From: Azophilus sp965116165
Lineage (GTDB): Bacteria; Pseudomonadota; Gammaproteobacteria; Pseudomonadales; Azotimanducaceae
Direction of reading: 5' to 3'
Length of the DNA: 64,000 bases
NCBI GenBank assembly: GCA_965116165.1
Contig: OZ220484.1
Coordinates: forward strand, 3,534,001 to 3,598,000
The notes beneath the pieces were generated by a model. That model was not told where the DNA came from, did not search any database, and saw nothing but the letters and a program-made list of their open reading frames with translations. Shown here piece by piece: positions 53,748 through 62,085 of this stretch (its first letter is position 1; each line of letters begins with the position of its first letter). A program made the translations under genes and the position numbers.

Positions 53748-53786
53748 CCACTTTGCCACTTTGCCACTTTGCCACTTTGCCACTTG
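53748..53786. repeat. 8-bp tandem repeat (CCACTTTG)x4.9
   Basis: Four perfect CCACTTTG units from 53748 to 53779 and a partial CCACTTG to 53786, starting 9 bp after the htpG stop. Non-coding; likely to vary in copy number by slippage. Confidence 0.95.
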
Positions 53787-53839
53787 CCGGAGGTGGGATA
53801 ATCGACTGTCCCAGCGCACAAAGCCGAACACAAACCTCA

Positions 53840-53938
53840 GGAACCTCCGATTAATCCTATATTCTCGGCATCCTATCTAATGAAATCAATAGGCTACGAG
53901 TGGCTCAGTGCCGCTCTATTGATTTGTTCAGACCTTAC
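53840..53938 (-). mobile_element. MITE copy 7, flanked by CTCA
   Basis: 99-bp full copy in inverse orientation (GGAACCTCCGATTAATCC to TGTTCAGACCTTAC) with CTCA on both sides (53836-53839, 53939-53942). Confidence 0.87.
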
Positions 53939-54008
53939 CTCAGCAAGCCCGGCAAAGCATCGCCGCGCTCATTTGCCCCGAACATTGTTGGGGAAGATTT
54001 CCCGGCGC

Positions 54009-54965
54009 ATGGGTGGGCCGTCGGGCATTTGCCGTGATTTGGCGGGGCGACTGCCGCGGGCCGCGGGCCGCATGTCGCTCGTCTGCCTTGCTTTGACAGC
54101 CGGTATTGCCCAGGCGCGAACGGATCCGCCAGACACCCGGGATCCGGACGGCATCCCGCGATTCCCGCGTTCCTGGATTGTCTTTTTCGAGGAGGACGAC
54201 AATCCGGCGCCCCGGGAATTCATCGTGAGCGCCGTTGAGAAAATCCGCCGGGAATTGAGCATTGATCAGAAATTGCGTGTCGATGCCACGGCCTTGCGGG
54301 TGACTTACCAGATACCGCCGGGTTCGCTCCGCGAGGAGGTGATCGGCCATTACCATCGCGTACTCGGTGCCGATGCGATCTTTTCCTGTGAAAGCCGCGA
54401 CTGCGGCCGCAGCAATGCCTGGGCCAGCCAGGTGTATCGTCAACCGGTGCTTTTCGGCCCGGACGGCAATCAGTTCTACGTGGCGGCGGACCGGGATGGC
54501 CAGCTCGTGTCCGCCTATGTCATAGAAAGGGGCAACCGCCGTATTTATGCGCACATCGAAGTCCTGCAACCCGAGCGGGCGGTGAGCGCGACGGTCAACT
54601 CGCAACTAACCGAAAAGCTTGCCGGCGACGGGTTTTCGGTGATAGATGGCGTGCGGCCGCGGCGGGATGGAACGATTCCGGCGGAGGGCATGCGGACACT
54701 CGGCGATGTTGCGCCCCGGCTCGGAATCTTTGAACGCCAGAAACTGTATGTGGTGTGCCATCTCTACGGGCCGGAGGCGGGCGAGGTGCTTCTCGAACGC
54801 GCCGGGGCTTGCGCCGCAACGGTGGCGGCGGAGCTTAAACGGAGCCTGGCGTCAGAAGAGGCTCCAGTGTTGATCCCCTTCGGCGCGGGCCCGCTGCTGC
54901 CTCGGGCCGGGGGCACCGCATCCCGCATCGAATTGGTGTTGCCGCATCGACAGCAACGCGATTGA
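54009..54965 (+). CDS. Exported DUF4892-like protein
   Basis: 318 codons from ATG 54009; ATG 54072 (MSLVCLALTAGIAQA) is a shorter option. A signal peptide-like start (RAAGRMSLVCLALTAGIAQA) is followed by IPRFPRSWIVFFEE, RVTYQIPPGSLREEVIGHYHRVL, FSCESRDCGRSNAW, QFYVAADRD and VIERGNRRIYAHIEVLQPE, the pattern of DUF4892 proteins of Pseudomonas-like bacteria. The C-terminal half (TEKLAGDGFSVIDGVRPRRDG, SLASEEAPVLIPFGAGPLLPR) takes the place where relatives carry an OmpA-type domain and is not clearly recognisable. Probably periplasmic. prmB begins 13 nt downstream, so they may be co-transcribed. Confidence 0.65.
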   Translation: MGGPSGICRDLAGRLPRAAGRMSLVCLALTAGIAQARTDPPDTRDPDGIPRFPRSWIVFFEEDDNPAPREFIVSAVEKIRRELSIDQKLRVDATALRVTYQIPPGSLREEVIGHYHRVLGADAIFSCESRDCGRSNAWASQVYRQPVLFGPDGNQFYVAADRDGQLVSAYVIERGNRRIYAHIEVLQPERAVSATVNSQLTEKLAGDGFSVIDGVRPRRDGTIPAEGMRTLGDVAPRLGIFERQKLYVVCHLYGPEAGEVLLERAGACAATVAAELKRSLASEEAPVLIPFGAGPLLPRAGGTASRIELVLPHRQQRD

Positions 54966-54978
54966 ATCCATAGGAACA

Positions 54979-56220
54979 ATGGCAATCAAACTGTCGGAAG
55001 TGCTGCGCGAGACCCACGAGCGGTTCGCGGCCGCATCTCTCATCTACGGCCAGGGTACGGACAACGCCTGGGACGAGGCGGTTGCCCTCGTGCTGGGCGC
55101 TTCCGGGTTGCCGGATAGGCAATCCTCACTCGACGCGCCGCTCCCGGGGTCGCAAACGAACCGCATACGGGAACTCGCGCGCCGCCGCGTCGTCGAGCGG
55201 CAGCCACTGGCCTACCTGCTCGGCAAAGCATCCTACTGCGGCGAGCGATTCCTTGTACCCCCCGGGATTGTGGTGCCGCGCTCGCCCATTGGTCCACTGC
55301 TGGTGAAGGGTGGGTTGCGCCCATGGCTCCCGGACCCTCGACACATACTCGATTTGTGCTGCGGCAGCGGATGTCTCGGCATTCTTGCCGCCCGGCACTT
55401 CCCGAGCGCTCGGGTTGTACTCGCCGATATTGATCGGTTGGCCGTCGAGACGGCGCGACGCAACCTAGTGGAGCATGGGCTTGAGGGGCGGGTGGAAGCG
55501 GTGTGGTCGGACCTGTTCAGCGGGCTTGACACCATTGCCCGTCGAGCAATCGAAAAACCCCCAAAGCCTGTGCGGGGCACCGATCACCGGGGTGGGTCGG
55601 TCGCGCTAGTGAGGCCGGATCTGGCCGCCGAGTCCGAGCCGCCACAAGGCGTGGAGAATGCTGCAAGGGCGGCGGCGGCTGGCACCAGGGGGCGGGGCGA
55701 AGTTGTTCAGACGCGGAAACATCGGCGGTACGGCTCGAACGCCGACGCTGCCGGCACCGGGAGCCAGGACGAAGTTGTTCAGTTCAAACAGCGGCTGCTA
55801 CGGGATGGGGAATTGGTTGCGGCTGGCACCGGGGGGCGGGGAGAAGCTGTTCAGTCCCCGGAAAGTAAAGGCATCGGGCCAACGGGGAGCCGCATCGACG
55901 ATTCGAGATTTGATCTGATTCTCTGCAACCCGCCCTATGTCGATGCCGACGCCATGGCGGCCTTGCCGCCCGAGTTTGCCCGGGAGCCGGCATTGGGGCT
56001 CGCTGGTGGTGTCGATGGACTCACCCCCATGAACCGGGTAATCGGCGCCGTCTCGAACTATCTTGCCGAAGATGGCGTTTTTGTTGGTGAGGTGGGCGAG
56101 GGTCGCGGGCGTTTGGAGGATCGATGGCGGTGCCCGTCCTTCGTTTGGCCGGACTTGCCGGATGGCGGCGAAGGCGTCTTTCTGCTGCTCGCCGCCGACG
56201 CCCGTCGTTTGAACCAATAA
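54979..56220 (+). CDS. prmB: Ribosomal protein L3 glutamine methyltransferase PrmB with a repeat insertion
   Basis: 413 codons from ATG 54979, against about 300-310 in the family. N-terminal helical domain, then YGQGTDNAWDEAVALVL, KASYCGERFLVPPGIVVPRSPI, SAM motif ILDLCCGSGCLGILAARHFP near 117-136, and VWSDLFSG near 175. The catalytic LILCNPPYVDADAMAALPPEF comes only near 312, after about 120 extra residues (184-306, nt 55528-55896). This insertion contains three tandem 24-residue units with the pattern AAGTxxxxE(V/A)VQ, spaced exactly 72 nt (GGCACC at 55681, 55753, 55825). The frame stays open through it. PrmB methylates Gln in the GGQ-like loop of L3. Whether the enlarged protein works is unknown. 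aroC follows 24 nt later, a common prmB-aroC neighbourhood. Confidence 0.9.
   Translation: MAIKLSEVLRETHERFAAASLIYGQGTDNAWDEAVALVLGASGLPDRQSSLDAPLPGSQTNRIRELARRRVVERQPLAYLLGKASYCGERFLVPPGIVVPRSPIGPLLVKGGLRPWLPDPRHILDLCCGSGCLGILAARHFPSARVVLADIDRLAVETARRNLVEHGLEGRVEAVWSDLFSGLDTIARRAIEKPPKPVRGTDHRGGSVALVRPDLAAESEPPQGVENAARAAAAGTRGRGEVVQTRKHRRYGSNADAAGTGSQDEVVQFKQRLLRDGELVAAGTGGRGEAVQSPESKGIGPTGSRIDDSRFDLILCNPPYVDADAMAALPPEFAREPALGLAGGVDGLTPMNRVIGAVSNYLAEDGVFVGEVGEGRGRLEDRWRCPSFVWPDLPDGGEGVFLLLAADARRLNQ
55677..55896 (+). repeat. Three 72-bp in-frame tandem repeats inside prmB
   Basis: Each unit begins GGC(T/C)GGCACC or close to it, continues GGGGGCGGGG(C/A)GAAG(T/C)TG in units 1 and 3 and ends TTCAG; unit 2 is more diverged (GGGAGCCAGGACGAAGTTG). 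The second half of each unit is variable. Confidence 0.85.
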
Positions 56221-56244
56221 GTCTGAGCGGCGGGAGCAGCACCC

Positions 56245-57315
56245 ATGTCCGGCAACACCTTCGGCCAACTTTTCACCCTGACCACGTTCGGCGAGAGCCA
56301 CGGTGCGGCTTTGGGCGCCGTCGTGGACGGTTGTCCGCCGGGCATGCCGTTGTCCGAGGCGGATTTGCAACCGGACCTGGATCGTCGGCGTCCGGGTCGT
56401 TCGCGGTACACCAGCCAGCGCCGCGAAACAGACGCGGTTGAAATACTCTCCGGCGTGTTCGAGGGTAGGACGACCGGCACGCCCATCGGACTCCTTGTCC
56501 GCAATGTCGATCAGAAAAGCAGGGACTACGAGGACATCAAGCGTAAATTTCGCCCGGCCCACGCGGACTTCGCCTATCTGAAAAAATACGGGATTCGCGA
56601 TTATCGGGGCAGTGGCCGCGCCTCGGCGCGGGAAACGGTTATGCGCGTCGCGGCGGGCGCGATCGCCAAGAAATGCCTGCGCGGCGAAGCCGGGGTCAGG
56701 GTGCGCGGCTACCTTTCCCGCATTGGCGATATCGTCCCAACTTTTACGTCCTGGGAGGCCGTGGAAGAGAACCCTTTTTTCTGCCCGGATCCGCGGGCGG
56801 TCGCGGCCATTGCCGCGCTGATCGACCGGATGCGGCGGGAAGGCGACTCCATCGGCGCCGAAATCACCGTGGTGGCCAGCAACGTTCCGGCCGGTTTGGG
56901 CGAGCCGGTATTCGCCAAGCTCGATGCGGAATTGGCCGGTGCCTTGATGGGAATCAACGCGGTCAAGGCCGTTGGTATCGGGGATGGTTTCGCGGTGGTT
57001 GGCCAGCGTGGTACCGAACACCGCGACGAGATGTCGAGAGCGGGGTTCCTAAGCAATCATGCGGGCGGCATTTTGGGCGGCATTTCCTCGGGCCAGGAAG
57101 TCGTTGCCCGCATCGCCCTGAAACCGACCTCGAGCCTGACCACGCCGGGCAGGACCATCGACATCGACGGCAATGAAACCGAAGTGATCACCAAGGGTCG
57201 CCACGACCCCTGTGTGGGCATTCGCGCCACGCCCATAGCCGAGGCCATGGTGGCCCTGGTGTTGCTGGACCACCTACTGCGCCACCGCGGGCAGATTGGC
57301 CCGCACGGGGCATGA
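56245..57315 (+). CDS. aroC: Chorismate synthase
   Basis: 356 codons from ATG 56245. SGNTFGQLFTLTTFGESHGAALG, DLDRRRPGRSRYTSQRRETD, RPAHADFAYLKKYGIRDYRGSGRASARET, GFLSNHAGGILGGISSGQ and KPTSSLTTPGRTID with the usual FMN and EPSP contacts. Last step of the shikimate pathway: EPSP to chorismate, with reduced FMN. Cytosolic tetramer. Usual length. Confidence 0.97.
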   Translation: MSGNTFGQLFTLTTFGESHGAALGAVVDGCPPGMPLSEADLQPDLDRRRPGRSRYTSQRRETDAVEILSGVFEGRTTGTPIGLLVRNVDQKSRDYEDIKRKFRPAHADFAYLKKYGIRDYRGSGRASARETVMRVAAGAIAKKCLRGEAGVRVRGYLSRIGDIVPTFTSWEAVEENPFFCPDPRAVAAIAALIDRMRREGDSIGAEITVVASNVPAGLGEPVFAKLDAELAGALMGINAVKAVGIGDGFAVVGQRGTEHRDEMSRAGFLSNHAGGILGGISSGQEVVARIALKPTSSLTTPGRTIDIDGNETEVITKGRHDPCVGIRATPIAEAMVALVLLDHLLRHRGQIGPHGA

Positions 57316-57382
57316 TTGCTCGGCGCAATGGCGGTGCGTCGCGGGCCGAAGCCGATACCGAAACCGGGCTGAGCGTTCACGC

Positions 57383-58063
57383 ATGCACCGCTGGAATGTA
57401 ACACCCAAGCGAGCGGTGGCGATTCAGAATGAACTACGGACGAGGGTGGCACTCTCGAAGCTGCCGCCCGTATCCGTCGTTGTGGGTGTGGATTGCGCGT
57501 TTGGAGATGGCCGGATCTATGCCGTGGCGGTGGTGTGGGACATCGTGCGTCAAGCCGTGCTTGAAACGAGAGCGCTCAGCCGGGTGCTTCGCTTCCCCTA
57601 TATTCCGGGGCTGCTGTCATTTCGGGAGGTGCCGGCGTTGAAGGGCGTGCTCGCCCGCGTGCGGACGGGGTTCGAGGCCGTGCTCTGCGACGGGCAGGGC
57701 CTTGCCCACCCGCGCCGCATGGGACTCGCCTGCCATCTCGGGGTGCTGTTGGACAAACCGACCGTGGGTTGCGCCAAATCGCGGCTTGTCGGGGAATACG
57801 ACGAGCCGGGTGTTGAGCGCGGTGACTTTACGAACCTGATGCATCGGAACGAGCGGGTGGGCTCGGTACTGAGAACCCGAACCGGCGTTAAACCGCTGTT
57901 CGTAAGCCCTGGCCATCGCTGCGATCATCGGGGTGCGATTGACCTCGTCTTGCGTTGCGGCGGCGGCTTCCGGTTGCCGGAGCCGGTGCGGCTGGCGGAC
58001 CTTGGGGTCGCGGCATTCAAACAGCGGCGGCCGGCCTCGTTTCGCGCCGGTTCGGCAACCTGA
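57383..58063 (+). CDS. nfi: Endonuclease V
   Basis: 226 codons from ATG 57383, close to the 223 of the E. coli enzyme. VVVGVDCAFGDGRIYAVAVV (first metal Asp), FPYIPGLLSFREVPAL (wedge motif), LCDGQGLAHPRRMGLACHLGVLLDKPTVGCAKSRL (second metal Asp, inosine pocket) and VSPGHRCD. Cuts DNA near deaminated bases such as hypoxanthine. Stands between aroC and the tandem MITEs; 67 nt after aroC. Confidence 0.93.
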   Translation: MHRWNVTPKRAVAIQNELRTRVALSKLPPVSVVVGVDCAFGDGRIYAVAVVWDIVRQAVLETRALSRVLRFPYIPGLLSFREVPALKGVLARVRTGFEAVLCDGQGLAHPRRMGLACHLGVLLDKPTVGCAKSRLVGEYDEPGVERGDFTNLMHRNERVGSVLRTRTGVKPLFVSPGHRCDHRGAIDLVLRCGGGFRLPEPVRLADLGVAAFKQRRPASFRAGSAT

Positions 58064-58154
58064 TCTCGGCAACCCCGAAGCTTGGGAGAATTCCACCAAC
58101 CCGATGGCGCCGTGCCTGAACTTTTGTCACTGGCTACCGGGGCAATTGAGCTAT

Positions 58155-58253
58155 GGAACCTCTGATCAATCCTATATTCGCGGCATCCGATTTAATGAAA
58201 TCAATAGGTTACGAGTGGCTCAGTACCGCTCTATTGATTTGTTCAGACCTTCC
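58155..58253 (-). mobile_element. MITE copy 8 (tandem pair), flanked by CTAT
   Basis: 99 bp, GGAACCTCTGATCAATCC to TGTTCAGACCTTCC, CTAT at 58151-58154 and 58254-58257. Followed directly by copy 9. Confidence 0.88.
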
Positions 58254-58257
58254 CTAT

Positions 58258-58356
58258 GGAACCTCTGATCAATTCTGTAGCCACAGCATCCAAGGTAATA
58301 AAATCAATCGCTTACGAGTAGCTCAATGCTGCTCTATGGAATTGTTCATATCTTCC
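58258..58356 (-). mobile_element. MITE copy 9 (tandem pair), flanked by CTAT
   Basis: 99 bp, same orientation as copy 8, sharing the CTAT at 58254-58257 and with CTAT again at 58357-58360. The two copies differ in the inner part, so this is either insertion of one into the flank of the other or an old tandem duplication. Confidence 0.88.
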
Positions 58357-58451
58357 CTATAATGCGGCCTCTTGGAGTTCATCGGCGACCGACAATAATC
58401 GATGAGCCTCCAGGGAAGTCTGCGGAGTTAATCAAGATTGAGGAGAATGCT

Positions 58452-59933
58452 ATGCATTTCAGATTGGTGGTTGTGGCAATTTTGTTGGGATGGAGCCAGG
58501 CTGTTTTTGCGGAAAAGGTGGGTCGGGAACACCATATTCCACTGTTCATGCCAGCCGACGACCCAAAAGAACGTCAGGGTTTTTTGCGAATAATCAACCA
58601 CTCCAATAAGGGCGGCGTGGCTCATATCTATGGCGTGGATGACAGCGGCTCGCAAAGGGGGCCCGCAAGGCTGCGGTTGGAAGCTCTTGAGACGATCCAC
58701 GTCAACTCCGCCGATGTTGAGGACGGCAATGCGACCAAAGGCCTGACGTCCGGCCTGGGCAACGGCACCGGCAATTGGCGGCTGATGCTTTACAGTGACG
58801 AAATCGACATCGAGCCGCTGGCCTACATCCGAACGTTGTTCGACGGCTTTCTAACGAGCATGCACGATGTGGCCAGCGAGGCCGCCATGCATCATCGGGT
58901 GCCGGTCTTTAACCCGGGACGAAACACCAACCAGGAAAGCTGGCTGCGTATTGTCAATCTTGGCAATGCGCAGGCCAATGTCACCATCTCCGGGCGAGAC
59001 GATGCCGGGGAAGAGGGGTCTGCGGACGTTACCGCGACCATCGGGGCGCAAGGCGCCTATTCGGCTACCGCCAAAGAGCTTGAAGATGCGGGCCTGGGCA
59101 CCGGTACGGGCAAATGGTCCTTGACGGTGTCGGCCAATCAACCGGTACAGGTGATGAGTCTGATGAATACACCATCGGGGCATCTTTCCAACCTTTCCGG
59201 CGCCAAGCGGGAATACCGGGGCGCCGTGGGCCTTTGGCAGGTTTCCTTTGCGGATGGAGAGGGTGGCGAGGGGTATGTCATCCTGCTCCCGGACAGCAGG
59301 TTGTATGCGTGGCTACCGGAGGCGGATGTCACCCGTATTGCCCGGGGTACCTACAATTCCGATGCGGCGACGATCACAGGGAAGGGCGTCGTGTATGAAT
59401 CCGGGAAGATAGGCTTGGAGGGGTTCGCGGTTGAAGGCGGTTCCGACAATGTCACCCTTAGCGCGATGTATCGAGATGGCGATTGGATTCGCGGGGACTA
59501 TACCGTTGCCGGACAACCCGCCCGAAAGTTTCATGGCTGGGCGTTTGCCGGCTTTGAGCGGGGCGGTTCCGTGGCGCAGCTTCAGGGAACCTGGGGCCCA
59601 CTGGGCGACAACCCGGGCTTGCCCGCCGTATTCACCACGAACGTCGCCGGCGCCTTTGACGATCAGATCACGATCAATGTCGGGGGTGCGCTTGGGGAAT
59701 TAACCTGCGAATTTGCAGCCACGCTTGCCGGCCTCAATCCAGCCTTCATCGCGTTTGAGGGGATGCCCGTTATTAACTGCGGCCTGATCAGTTTCGATGC
59801 CGGTCAGGTGGAAATGATCATGAGTGTCATGGATACGCCGGACAAGCCGGGCATGGGTACGCGGGCGATCGTTTTCGCGATTCTTCCCAATGATGAGCAG
59901 ATCGGCCTGGGCGCGGTCTACGAAAAGAGGTAA
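58452..59933 (+). CDS. Secreted protein with two N-terminal repeat domains
   Basis: 493 codons from ATG 58452 with GAGGAGA 7 nt upstream. Signal peptide MHFRLVVVAILLGWSQAVFA (cleaved near residue 20). Two homologous ~115-residue units: unit 1 HHIPLFMPADD, GFLRIINHSNKGG, GLGNGTGNWRLMLYS; unit 2 HRVPVFNPGRN, SWLRIVNLGNAQA, GLGTGTGKWSLTVSA, followed by SLMNTPSGHLSNLS. These beta-rich repeats are seen in secreted proteins of marine gammaproteobacteria. The C-terminal half (LWQVSFADGEGGEGYVILLPDSRLYA; FHGWAFAGFE) is another beta-rich region. Probably extracellular or periplasmic; function unknown. Confidence 0.75.
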   Translation: MHFRLVVVAILLGWSQAVFAEKVGREHHIPLFMPADDPKERQGFLRIINHSNKGGVAHIYGVDDSGSQRGPARLRLEALETIHVNSADVEDGNATKGLTSGLGNGTGNWRLMLYSDEIDIEPLAYIRTLFDGFLTSMHDVASEAAMHHRVPVFNPGRNTNQESWLRIVNLGNAQANVTISGRDDAGEEGSADVTATIGAQGAYSATAKELEDAGLGTGTGKWSLTVSANQPVQVMSLMNTPSGHLSNLSGAKREYRGAVGLWQVSFADGEGGEGYVILLPDSRLYAWLPEADVTRIARGTYNSDAATITGKGVVYESGKIGLEGFAVEGGSDNVTLSAMYRDGDWIRGDYTVAGQPARKFHGWAFAGFERGGSVAQLQGTWGPLGDNPGLPAVFTTNVAGAFDDQITINVGGALGELTCEFAATLAGLNPAFIAFEGMPVINCGLISFDAGQVEMIMSVMDTPDKPGMGTRAIVFAILPNDEQIGLGAVYEKR

Positions 59934-60052
59934 GCCGGGACTATTAAGCCGGGAATGTACAGGTCAACACCTTTCGGAATTTTGTCTCTGGAGACTTTGG
60001 CGCATGACGCGGATGAAGAGTTCACCGATGATCGGAAAGAAAGGAGTGGGTG

Positions 60053-60172
60053 ATGTTCCAAATCGTTGACCGCATGTTCACCTTCGCCCAGGGGATTCAC
60101 GGCAAACGGTTCAGCTACGCCAAATTCGCCGCCGACAACGGCAAGTCGGCGACGCCGCTGGCCGTGGAATGA
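60053..60172 (+). pseudogene. IS1595-family transposase tail, remnant 3
   Basis: 39 codons: IVDRMFTFAQGIHGKRFSYA and KFAADNGKSATPLAVE, stop TGA 60170-60172. This is the C-terminal end shared with the remnants at 16319-17005 and 38185-38850. An ATG at 60053 preceded by AAAGGAG could still start translation of the tail. CCTTTCGGAATTTTG near 59972, the inverse of CAAAATTCCGAAAGG upstream of remnant 1, lies about 80 bp before it. Confidence 0.75.
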
Positions 60173-60432
60173 GAGGCATGGCTCTCTACGCCATCATTTT
60201 GAACGCGCCCAACCAAGAGGCATGGACGAAGGTTCAGGAAACTTGGCCACAACACCATTTCTTGGATGATCGCCTAGCCTTTGTAAGTGTTGAAAACGCC
60301 TTGACGGCGGATATTGCCCGAGACGCGGGGATTGGTGCGGACGGCGCTAGAGGAATAGTCATTCAAATGGACTATTTCCATGGGCACACAACCAGCACTT
60401 TGGTCGAGTGGATATCAAAGCACAGTGACTGA
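60169..60432 (+). CDS. Hypothetical protein, 87 aa, coupled to IS1595 tail
   Basis: 87 codons from ATG 60169, or 84 from ATG 60178 (MALYAIILNAPNQEAWTKVQ). Not recognised with certainty; small alpha/beta protein (LYAIILNAP, RLAFVSVENALTADIARDAGI, GIVIQMDYFHGHTTSTLVEWI). The first ATG overlaps the transposase stop by 4 nt, as for the cargo genes at 17002 and 38188. Probably a passenger gene; function unknown. Confidence 0.55.
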   Translation: MRGMALYAIILNAPNQEAWTKVQETWPQHHFLDDRLAFVSVENALTADIARDAGIGADGARGIVIQMDYFHGHTTSTLVEWISKHSD

Positions 60433-60606
60433 TTGCATGGCTACAGCCGCCATTGTTGTTAGACTTATGGGATCGTAAGTTAAGAGTACCTGCGCACCAA
60501 ACTTCAGTTATAACGAAAAATCGTCACCACTTTGACCGCGAGCCCGGGACGGGCCAGCCGAGGGTGATTTTCTGGCTGACACTAATTAGCAAAAGGAAAA
60601 TAGGAA
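60433..60606. other. Short intergenic stretch before the disrupted secreted gene
   Basis: 174 bp without a gene. Presumably holds the promoter of the gene starting at 60607 (AAAAGGAAAATAGGAA is its A-rich ribosome-binding region). Confidence 0.4.
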
Positions 60607-60961
60607 ATGCAGTTATTAAAGTTTCGCGTATTGATCGCAATGGCGGTTGTGTTGAGGTGGTCCTGGTTCGTTGGACAGTCCGAGGGCGAGAATAAGGTGT
60701 ACTCCGAGTGGTTCTGAGCCCTCGGTGAATAGAACGTGCCGACCCGGCGGGACGATGTCAACGGCATCGTCGACGCGGCTGCGGCCGTCGTTGTGAAGAG
60801 CCGGTCGGTGACGACCGGAAGTACCCTTCCGGTCGTCGCTAACCAATGCGCCGCGGCACTCGCCGTGTCACCCGAAGGGGCGCAACGCAGTGGAGCAGCC
60901 GCGTAGCGGCTTGACGCGGCGAGGGCCGTGGCGTTCCCGGCACGCATGTTCCCCGGCTGGT

Positions 60962-61830
60962 TCACGCGGCCTCTCCCAAGGTGCCCCGGTAGACATCGCC
61001 GGGCGTCCGGCCGCCCAGCGACGAATGCGGACGCAGTTCGCCATAGAAGCTGAACCAAGAACCGATGACGCGCTCGGCGTCGCGGCCATCCGCCAGCTCG
61101 TGCAGGTACACGGCCTCGTACTTCAGCGAGCGCCACAACCGCTCGATGAAGATGTTGTCGAGGTAGCGACCGCGGCCGTCCATGGAACAGAGCGCGCCAG
61201 CGGCGCGCACCCTGTCGGTGAACGCGGTGCTGGTGAACTGCGCGCCCTGGTCCGTGTTGAAGATCTGCGGGGTGCCGTAGCGCAGCGCCGCATCCAGCGC
61301 CTCGACACAGAAGGCACTGTCCATGGTGTTCGACAGCCGCCACGACAGGACGTGGCGGCTGGCCCAGTCCATCACGGCCACCAGGTAGAAAAAGCCCCGC
61401 GCAACAGGAACGTAGGTGATGTCGGCGCACCACACCTGGTCCGGGCGGTCGATCACCAGATCGCGCAGCAGGTATGGGTACACGCGGTGCTCCGGGTTGG
61501 CCACGCTGGTGCGCGGCTTCCGGTAAACCGCCTCCATGCCCATCAGCCGCATCAGCCGGCGCACCCGGTGCCGTCCGGCGACTACGCCTTCGCGGCGCAG
61601 GTGCCGCGCCATCTGCCGGCTGCCGTAGAACGGGTGCTCCAGATGCAGTTCGTCCAGGCGGCGCATCAGCGCCAGGTTGTCCGCGCTCTCGCCCAGCGGC
61701 TCGTAGTACTGCGACGAACGGCTCACGCCCAGCAGCGCGCACTGCCGGGACAGCGACAGCCCGCAGCCGCGGTCGACCAGCGCGGCACGCTCCGCACGGC
61801 TCAGCGCTCCAACCCGCGCAGAAAAAAATC
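60962..61830 (-). CDS. IS3 copy 3 OrfB, DDE transposase (by -1 frameshift)
   Basis: Same protein as in copy 2, intact, with DDE residues in CADITYVPV, NTDQGAQF and FIERLWRSLKYE. Entered by slippage on the T7 run (here an A7 run on the plus strand near 61822-61828). Confidence 0.9.
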
Positions 61831-62085
61831 CCGTTCCACCGTCAGCTCGCCGATCTTCGCGTGCAGGTTGCGGATCGTCGCCTCGTGCTCCCCGTCGCGC
61901 CTCGATCCCGGTTGCGAGAACACCTCCTCGAGGCCCTCCACGGCCTGACGCTTCCAGGCGCTCACCTGGTTCGGGTGCACCTCGTAGCGCGCCGCGATCG
62001 CCTGCACCGTGTCCCGCTCCCGCAGCGCCTCCAGCGCCACGCGCTTCTTGAACTCCGCCGTGAAACGGCGCCTCTTCCTGGTCAT
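61801..62085 (-). CDS. IS3 copy 3 OrfA (helix-turn-helix)
   Basis: 94 codons from ATG 62085, same sequence as the orfA of copies 1 and 2. Confidence 0.9.
   Translation of the reverse strand: MTRKRRRFTAEFKKRVALEALRERDTVQAIAARYEVHPNQVSAWKRQAVEGLEEVFSQPGSRRDGEHEATIRNLHAKIGELTVERDFFLRGLER

Noticed and set aside
53748..53786. CRISPR-like array
   Set aside because: Units are 8 bp without spacers; no CRISPR array or cas gene was seen anywhere in the window.
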